From Diphasiastrum complanatum (lineage: Eukaryota > Streptophyta > Lycopodiopsida > Lycopodiales > Lycopodiaceae): a stretch of 64,000 nt of DNA. The notes under the pieces were generated by a model. That model searched no databases and was not told the origin of the DNA. It saw only the letters and a list, made by a program, of their open reading frames with translations. The DNA is taken from the NCBI GenBank assembly GCA_029204225.1, contig CM055098.1, forward strand, positions 8,784,246-8,848,245, given 5' to 3'. Below are positions 57,501 to 64,000 of this stretch, piece after piece; positions within the stretch are counted from its first letter, which is position 1, and every line of letters begins with the position of its first letter. The position numbers were made by a program, and so were the translations under genes.

Positions 57501-59547
57501 AATTTGACTGTATGGACTCTAAGTATACATATGTGTAGAAACAACTTCTATAAAGAACTCAAGGACATCAAAGTAATCAACAGTAGTAAGCATGTAGAAT
57601 GTTTGCAAGTCATCCCAATTAGTGTTGTGGAATTTTTAAAAGGGAGCCGTCCCCAAAGCTTGTACATTAGCATGGCATGGGTCCCAAGAAGGTGTATGCC
57701 CTACCACTCGCCCTATAGCTTATCCTCTAAAATAAATAGAAAAAGCACCCGTCACTTCAAGTTTCAACTTAGTCAATAATAATGAATGAGGGGTCAAATG
57801 TATGAAAGTCCCTAGTATTTTCTGTACTAGGCCTAATTATATATCTGTAATTTGGTGACATGGCTACGTCCAAGCTTTGACTAATAAGTTGACTCTCTTT
57901 CAAGTGTTAAGATACTTTCCTTATCGGTAGTTGTAGTTTCTAACTTGATGTTGAGTTTCTGTTTTGAATGGCAACATGCAAGCTTTGAGGTGAAAGGTTG
58001 ACTCTACTTTCAACAAGAAGGTTCCATTTAGGATCATGTCTCACTATACCTTAAAGCATTCATTTTTCCCTTCAACTCCAAGATTTTGATAGCTTGTAAC
58101 ATTCTATGGTTTCTTTAGGTGGAATATCTTCAAGGAGTGTAGCCTTTTTTCTTTCAAATTAGGTTTTTTGTTCTCATATGCTTTTTACTTTTGAAAAGTT
58201 GAAATCAAAATCAACCTTCACAAACATTCAGTTGAAAATTTTGACGTTAAATTAAAACAATGCAAATTTCCTTTAGGGGCAAATCATGAGAATCCTTTTG
58301 AAGGGTGAATGTAATCATGAGAATCTGTTAGAGCTTCTAATGATTGTGGAGATCATTGTACCATACCACTCCAAAGAACGTCTTTGAGGTTAACGTTGAT
58401 CTGTAGCAAATCAAAGTGGCTTTCTACCATACAAGAATGTAACTATTAATATCGTAGTTATAAATGTCTTTTCTATGCCCTAAGGCATATAAGACCAAAC
58501 AATACATCAAAAGAGGAGCTCAGACGGATCACGCTTGGATGAAAGTAAGGTCTTCATCCAAGTAAATTTTAGTATCTTAGAACTCTATCCCAACACTTCA
58601 TGATGATGCGACACTGAGGTGAAGCCTATAACAAGAGTATCTTGATCCTTCTTAGGCCGCCAAGCAGATTCCATACCTTTGTTGTGGTGCTGAAGAGTCT
58701 TCCAAAAACTTCTTAGCTTTGCCAACATCCTGAGAATTTGTAATACCTCTAACCCGAACATTAAGAGCTTTCTGTTCTCGCTGCCCAAGTTTGGACAGCA
58801 GTATGATGTTGCTCAACTTGATTTCAATTTGTTGGATCTTAGATAGTCGAAGAAGATTCGCATTTGGTAATGGCAACTTATTTTCTGAGATCATCAATAG
58901 ACATATCCAGCTTTTGAAAGTGTGATTGAATAGCATGGATCGTAAAAGACTGGAGGCAGAGATACTTTTGGATTAAGCTGGGGCAAAGGAAGAGCTATAG
59001 TATGTTCACCCAAAATGGGGTTTGATGGGGAGATAGGAACTGCCATAGGCATAGAGAGTGAAGGATGAGACATAAGCAATGCTATTTGGCTAAGATTTTC
59101 TGTTTATTGAATTTTTTATTGTTGTTTTGACTTAGATCCTTTGACTTTTTGAATTGCTCGTATATTGTTTCTAAGGTTTACCTTATGACATCACTGACTT
59201 CTCTATATAAATTTGTGAAATTGGATATATTCTAATTTCACAAATAGATATAGAGAGTGAAGGAGAAGGAGAAGGAGGAGGCTGTGAGGAAGATGAAGCA
59301 ATGTTGGAAATAGCTGGAGATGTAGGAGATGTCAAGGTTGAATCAATGGAAGATGAAGAGACTGGTTGGGGAGCTACACCACCCTTCTTACTTTTAGCCA
59401 TGATTCTTGACTAAATCAGGTGTGAATCTGGTCGTTATGGATATCTCAGCGATGGAGGCAGTTGGAGGCACTGGTTGCAACAAGGAAGCATCGTTGCTCA
59501 GAACTGTAGGGCGCCATTGCTGTAGGCGGAGCCTAGAGGGCCATTGC

Positions 59548-59596
<49 letters not shown>

Positions 59597-60610
59597 TCTT
59601 CGACGTACCAAAATATAGATAAGACTAGAATAACATCTCAAACGTGATTTTAACTGAGGGAGCGTAAAACTTTATGGAACAAGTTTTAAAATCAATTAAG
59701 GAAATCATCAAGTCATACCCTGAGGCATATATTTTAAAAGTAGATCGATGAGTACATTTTACTACCAGAATGTACAGATTTTGTGGTTTGCTGTTATAAT
59801 TGTTTAGCTCTGTTTCAAGTTTGCTATGATCGTGCTGAATGAATTTGAGAAGTGAAGAAGAGTTTATGCTGTATCCAACATTAAATATTCTTGGAACTGA
59901 GGCAGTTACTGTCATCTGAGATGAATACTGTGATTCTATGCAGATGCTAAAGTGACTCAAAATGGGAAGTCTAAAAAGAAACGGAACAGGAAGAAACGTG
60001 AACAATCCAAAGAGCAGTTTCTTGGCAGTGAAACAAAGGTTAATGGCTGGTTATGTTTAAGCTTTATCTTATACATCTGTTAGCACATTACCATATATTA
60101 GGAACTGCTGGCTTAGCAGAAGGTATTTCTGTGTTGATTGCAGCATGCTACACTTTTGGTAGGTGACAATAAAGGACATAATGTGGATCGACCAGAGTTA
60201 AGCTCGACTGCTGGAGATTCAACTACTGCTTGTGACAACTTTGATGATGCGATGTTTCATTCTGAGGAGGTGGATGATGACGATGGTCTTGATCCAGTTA
60301 TGAAAGAGAAACTTGACAGGTATGCTACTATCATGCTAGATTGATCGTCCCTTGAATTTTATTATCAGCTCTGCAATCTGTACATTGTGTGGAGTGGGCT
60401 AGGCGGTTTATTTATTTTGTGATTGCTTCTATCAGAGAAGTTGAAGATTTTGCCAGAAGATTGAATGTCAATGATTGGAGACAAAACTATTGTCCTCTCG
60501 CATCTTCCAGCCAGGACCAAAGAGGCATAGTTACACTTTCCCGGGAATCTGTACATTTTTCTGAGACATCCATGTGGGCCAACTCGATGGATACACACAG
60601 ACTGTCATGA
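45519..60610 (+). CDS. ASK21-like: SKP1-like protein (ASK20/ASK21 type), seven coding exons
   Basis: Exons: 45519-45779, 45863-46054, 46188-46298, 53252-53321, 59944-60038, 60144-60319, 60436-60610; 1080 nt, 359 aa plus stop. All introns are GT-AG and phases fit (0, 0, 0, 1, 0, 2). Domains: SKP1 POZ/BTB fold about residues 17-90 ([27 protein letters not shown]), SKP1 dimerisation helices about 95-150 ([40 protein letters not shown]), then [20 protein letters not shown] in place of the NQWAFE end of ordinary SKP1, then [13 protein letters not shown], a basic [12 protein letters not shown] segment, an acidic region and [10 protein letters not shown]. This extended C terminus marks the ASK20/21 group. 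Ordinary SKP1 bridges cullin-1 and F-box proteins in SCF ubiquitin ligases; whether this divergent group does so is unclear. Introns 3 and 4 are 6953 and 6622 bp. No defect is seen. Confidence 0.93.
46299..47203 (+). other. Start of SKP1-like intron 3, no element recognised
   Basis: From the donor at 46299 to the first gypsy residue at 47204 I see only scattered short ORFs and no element end. Confidence 0.6.
47204..50050 (+). mobile_element. Chromodomain Ty3/gypsy pol in intron 3 (copy 1)
   Basis: Begins inside the protease ([20 protein letters not shown]), then the RT N-terminal part ([55 protein letters not shown]). It jumps from there to [20 protein letters not shown], so ~100 residues of the RT catalytic core, including YLDD, are deleted. 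RNase H follows ([46 protein letters not shown]), then integrase: [79 protein letters not shown]. After frameshifts near 49375 and 49800 it ends in a chromodomain: [20 protein letters not shown]. Stops near 48921 and 49135 also inactivate it. Same strand as the host gene. Confidence 0.93.
50065..50507 (+). mobile_element. Polypurine tract and probable 3' LTR
   Basis: AAGGAAGAGGGAA (50065-50077) comes 15 bp after the pol stop and is followed by TGTCTGGGTCCCAACC at 50078. The ~430 bp beyond are markedly GC-richer than the surroundings, as often seen in LTRs. No second copy of the LTR is present, so the right border is unknown. Confidence 0.6.
50508..50588. repeat. 51-bp direct repeat at LTR/pol junction
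   Basis: AACAGCTTGTTCGTTAGTTG (50509) and AACCAGCTTGTTCGTCAGTT (50559), both continuing CCGCTCAAG, are offset by about 51 bp. They sit between the LTR of the first gypsy copy and the start of the second. Confidence 0.75.
50575..51590 (+). mobile_element. Second chromovirus pol fragment with intact YLDD
   Basis: Starts in the protease ([20 protein letters not shown]) as copy 1 does, with [20 protein letters not shown]. After several stops and frameshifts (50850-51240) RT continues [35 protein letters not shown] (catalytic Asp), [20 protein letters not shown] and [20 protein letters not shown] (YLDD at 51523-51534). It ends near 51590 before the RNase H. It therefore holds the RT core that copy 1 lost. 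Confidence 0.9.
51690..52657. repeat. Diverged direct repeats in intron 3
   Basis: About 160 bp at 51690-51857 (phrases AATGACTAATGTTATAAATA, TAATATCCTTGGTAATTAC, GTGGCACTTTGTCGACTACT) recur at about 52498-52657 (TAATAGCCTTAGTAATTGC, GTGGCTTGTTGTCGATTACT). The spacing is about 805 bp. They could be the ends of a small non-autonomous element, but no PBS or polypurine tract is seen. The intron from 52658 to 53251 shows nothing else. Confidence 0.6.
53322..59550 (+). other. SKP1-like intron 4, no element recognised
   Basis: Over 6 kb of AT-rich sequence (T-rich in 53.3-56.9 kb) with no retroelement domain, LTR pair or RNA gene that I can identify. Local oddities: a CA/TG palindromic patch CGGTACGGCACACGTGCC (about 55756-55773) and a motif TTCCGGAAC-like patch near 56270-56300 that recurs after the gene (61390-61470, 61855-61905). 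Confidence 0.5.
59551..59593. repeat. GA microsatellite in intron 4
   Basis: An uninterrupted (AG)21 run, 350 bp upstream of exon 5. Likely to be length-polymorphic. Confidence 0.95.
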
Positions 60611-62558
60611 AAAAAGCAGGATCAGGTTTTTAAGCTGACTTTTGAGACCTTTTTTTATCAGGTGTGTTTATTGATATAATAAAGCAAGCGTTTGCTAGAG
60701 AAACATAGCTACTTTGACCCATCTTTGTTCTGGAAACGTATTTGTTTTTTAAAGTTAGCAGATGATTTGTTTTCATCGTGAAATTTCCCTGCCTCGGAAT
60801 GCGGTTTTCTTTGCATCTTTGCTACATTTGCAGTTAAATTTTCTTAAGCTTAGGAGTTATTAGCTGTCAACAAGTCTTTTCACCAGCTAGTTTGCAAGCT
60901 TACACCGGTCATGTTGGGCAGAAGAAACAGACGCCTCAGGTCATTGTTTTTCCTATAATAGGTCCGTACACATTCATTTTACAACTTGGAGATTTTGTTT
61001 TCTGAAGGTTGACATAGTTGCACTGGCAAATTGCGAATCACGGTTTTTGTTAGGCTTTTGAGAATATTCTGTTTTGTTTTTTATTTTAATTTTATTTTAG
61101 TGGGCAATATGGGTATCAGCTTGAAGCTCTTGACGAGAGTAGTGCATTTATGCAGGTTGCCAGTGAAACAATGTTCCAAAAACCAGCTCAAAAGAAAAGA
61201 AAAAAAAAATCTGAACAGTGATTCTCTGCTGAGAATCGAGATTCGCGAATTGCGATGGCCTGAGAATCGCAATTCGTGGCAACCATGGTTGAGATATGCA
61301 CCTTCAATTTTTCAGAAACTTTATTATTAGAAACAAACAGGCAGCACCATGAGTCTAGTTGATGAAATCATTGTGTGGTTACCTTAGAAACCCGTTCTGA
61401 CCCTTGTGGACTGGGTCGGAACTCACTGTACGGAACGCACAGTACATTCTGGATTGTACTGGGTCGGAACCGTTTTTTTTAATTAGAAAAAAGCAGGCAT
61501 GCTTGATGAAACCTGTAAATTTTTTTAAGCCTGTAAATATACCATCGTATTAAACAATACATCATGGTAAACAATACATGATGAAACAGAGCCAAGGTGG
61601 TAATCTGGCTTCTCCATGGGCTATACCAAAGAGAGATTTTTTCTGCCAGTGCAATTCCATTGATGTGGGTAGAAGCTGACGCTTCCAGGGAATGTTGAGA
61701 ACTGCAAATCAGGTGGATTTTTCAGTGAAGGCTCCACCTACCTACAAGGCTCTCAGAGTGCACGAAGTTAGAAGCCGATATTTCCAGGAGATGTTTAGAA
61801 CTGCAGGTGACGTGGGCCCTCCAGTGAAGGAGCCTACCTATGAGGTTTGCCCACGTTCTGAAACGGAACGTGTTCCAGAATGCGTTCGGTTCCGGAATGG
61901 GCAACTATGGTGGTTACAACTGCCAAGTCGAGACATGACTAGCAGGAATTAGAATATATTTCTTATTTACAAGAGAATTCTGCATGCAAGTAGAAGCTCT
62001 TTCTAGAAAGGGCTTTGAGATGTTTAACCAGTTCACCAGTAGAGGTGGAGTTCAGAGTACCCATCCTGCCCGATGATGGACTCCCGTTATAGCGTAATGA
62101 AAGATACACGTCCATTAGCAGTGGGAGGAAGTGTAGTTTGTTCTTGTTTCCTGAAACATTTCCAATCGTTCAAGTCTATTCATGTCCTTGTACTATTTTT
62201 GGCAGCCAAAATCTGTCATAATTTGTTGCAAAGGTTTTTTTTTCATATTGGAAGTTAATGCAATCGTCCTATGTCTTTCTCTCTCATATTTCTCTTTCTG
62301 ATAGGTATACAAGATGTTACATACTTTATGGTGCCTTTATCATGCCGAACTAAAAGAATAACTTTTTATTACTTGTAAGCACTGTAACTCCATGGTGCCC
62401 TGCATATGGAAGGTCAATAGCTTTGTCCCATAATCTTAGGCTTTCTGCTATAATCTTATTCCTTAAGTTCTTGGTAACATAGATTTCTTCATTTTGCAGG
62501 AACAAGTTGTTGCAAAGTGAAGAAATTTTTTGCGAATCATAAAGATATATGTAAGGAA
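60611..62558 (+). other. 3' flank of the SKP1-like gene
   Basis: No further coding exon is recognised. The 3' UTR probably lies in the first few hundred bases, but no polyadenylation signal can be chosen with confidence. GGTTCCG/CGGAACC-type repeats appear near 61395-61475 and 61855-61905. Confidence 0.5.
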
Positions 62559-62898
62559 GCGGATGGCGGACGTGGACGTGCGTCCGCGCCAGGGGTGCGT
62601 CCGCGTCCGATTTTTTTTATTTTTATTTTTTTTAACGGACGCGTGTTTGCGTCCACGTCGCGTCCGGACGCAGACGCGCCAGGGGTGCGTCCGCGTCCGA
62701 TTTTTTTTTTTTAATTTATTTATTTTAAAAAAAATTTGCGTCCGTACCCCAGACACATCTGTTTTTTTTTTTTTGCATCCGGGGTCCGGACGCCATTTTT
62801 TTTTAAAACAAAAATTTTAAAAAAAATTAAAAAAAAATTAAAAAAAAAAAAAACCGGACGTGTCCGGACGTGGAAGCGCGTCCGCGTCCGCCATCCGC
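62559..62898. repeat. CpG-dense fold-back element (340 bp)
   Basis: Left end GCGGATGGCGGACGTGGACG, right end as its inverted copy (GCGGATGGCGGACGCGGACG on the minus strand). The ends are GC- and CpG-rich in an AT-rich setting. Inside, GCGCCAGGGGTGCGTCCGCG followed by TCCGAT and a T-run occurs twice (about 62587 and 62669), along with long T and A homopolymers. ORFs crossing it on both strands are repeat by-products. No target duplication was found. Confidence 0.8.
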
Positions 62899-62983
62899 CA
62901 TATCTTGTAAATACATTCAATATGGGTATCAGTAGAATAAGAGTAAATGCGTCTCTGGAACTTTATCTGTGTACTATAATATA

Positions 62984-63087
62984 CTGAATTGGACCTATAA
63001 TATACTGAAATATACTGGAATCGGACCTATAATATGCGTTTCTTGTAGTTTCAGGTTCAATTTCAGTACATTATAGGTCCAAATCCT
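62984..63087. repeat. Inverted repeat of GGACCTATAATAT
   Basis: ATTGGACCTATAATATACTG (about 62987) and TCGGACCTATAATATG (63022) are followed by ATTATAGGTCCAAAT (about 63072) in opposite orientation, which could form a hairpin. No ORF or known element. Confidence 0.65.
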
Positions 63088-64000
63088 ATACATTTCAGGT
63101 CCCAAAAAAATTTGGGTGAAGCAAGTTTTTTTTTTTGGCGATTCGGTACAGCGAATCACGATTTGCTGCAACTATACCAATAATAATCTCAAAGGTAGAA
63201 GACCTTCAATCTTTCTCCATCTCCTAGTTCTGTCCGTATCGTTCCAAAAGTCCTTGTTAGACGTATAAGGATCCTTCATTATTGTTAAGTCTTAATGACA
63301 GGCAAATAACATAGCATCGATAATGGGTTTGCATTACAAAGCATCTACCACAATAGTGTTCTTTTTAGGGATGGTTTAGTTGTTGCAAATGAAAAGACTG
63401 CAAAAACAGGCACACTTTATATGCTTTTTTTCTTGATCATTTGCTGAGCGATGAAGTACTTTGAGGCTTTTGATTATATTGCGTAATAGAGAAGATTTTG
63501 CCTATTAGGTCATGCCTACAAATTTGGAGAGTGTAGACTATTGCTGTCATATTGTTCTCATAGATATCATGTTCCAATTCCGGTCCTTGAAATCTTCTAC
63601 TTTCATAAGCTACTCCATGATCGATAGTAAGATCTGGCCATTCTTCGATGCTTTTCTTTCTTATATGTCCTCATTTGTGTGCCGGGTTGCAGTTGATCTT
63701 CAGACCTTGCTCCCTACAACAAATGAAGCCTGATTTTGATTTATAGAGTAATTAGGCTTTTTAATTAAAAAATCACGTTTTGTATGTATGAATGGAACAT
63801 GCTGATCAAAAAGGATCGGAACGGTTATCTATGGTATTATGCATGAAAGCATTGTTCAATGTATGGGTGGCATTTGTTATGAAAAGTACATGTAGAATTA
63901 TGCTCTCTAAAGATTATGTTTATTTTATCAAATAATACTTTTTTCAGGCACACAAGTACGGAATTTGGGCATACTTCAAATACTTGTGCACAGTACAGCT
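63088..64000. other. No recognised feature
   Basis: AT-rich sequence to the end of the window with only short, low-complexity ORFs. Confidence 0.5.

Noticed and set aside
59183-59401. Minus-strand Ser/Pro-rich ORF (MAKSKKGG)
   Set aside because: Low-complexity composition inside intron 4, no partner exon or domain; could be a decayed retroelement ORF but nothing supports it.
62463-62920. ORFs on both strands in the GC-rich patch
   Set aside because: They follow the CpG-rich repeats and homopolymers in every frame and have no protein-like composition.

Overview
The window is nuclear DNA of a land plant with a large, repeat-rich, AT-rich genome. This rests on two spliced plant genes, an abundance of plant LTR-retrotransposon lineages (copia, Athila/Tat-like gypsy, chromodomain gypsy), CACTA transposase remnants with spliceosomal introns, and almost no intact transposon ORFs. 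An ABA/stress/ripening (ASR) gene argues against Brassicaceae. Two introns near 7 kb, one full of gypsy sequence, fit a gymnosperm, a fern or another large-genome lineage. I cannot place it more precisely.

Only two loci look like functional host genes. (1) ASR, + strand, 4543-5053, two exons, 109 aa. (2) A SKP1-like gene of the Arabidopsis ASK20/ASK21 type, + strand, start codon 45519, stop 60610, seven coding exons with matching phases, 359 aa. Its introns 3 and 4 are 6953 bp and 6622 bp, and intron 3 carries two head-to-tail chromodomain gypsy fragments.

Layout. 1-234: tail of a gypsy pol. 290-720: an 11-bp-periodic array of TTCNNGAA palindromes. 1117-2922: coiled-coil retrotransposon-type ORF with one in-frame TAG. 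2855-7480: left arm of a large inverted duplication holding the ASR gene and a copia end. The right arm is 26247-28731, where the ASR copy lost exon 1 and most of exon 2. 7481-8600: first half of a DUF7869-type protein (minus strand), then an array of 12 palindromic units at 31-32 bp spacing (8848-9230), then an unknown spliced-looking ORF (9592-10249). 10258-12838: CACTA fragment with an inverted exon, gypsy integrase, and a cluster of alternating fold-backs. 13192-15775: copia deletion derivative with a 990-bp 5' LTR. 15890-23340: nested gypsy and copia fragments on the minus strand, one carrying a precisely inserted TA-flanked MITE. 23349-25790: CACTA TNP2-like transposase. 25840-26738: copia end and LTR. 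29470-31675: second copy of the palindromic array and the second half of a DUF7869 protein. 31676-34085: gypsy and CACTA on the minus strand. 34860-36320: degenerate satellite. 37010-37664: tandem duplication interrupted by a copia 5' LTR (37665). 38881-40880: copia pol. 40881-44384: mostly unrecognised. 44385-60610: SKP1-like gene. 60611-64000: 3' flank with a CpG-dense fold-back (62559-62898).

The transposons do not form a working system as they stand: every pol has stops, frameshifts or a missing catalytic core. The most unusual sequence structures are the 31-32-bp dyad array that sits beside both DUF7869 copies, the 11-bp TTCNNGAA array, the exon-inverted CACTA fragments, and the inverted duplication of the ASR gene.
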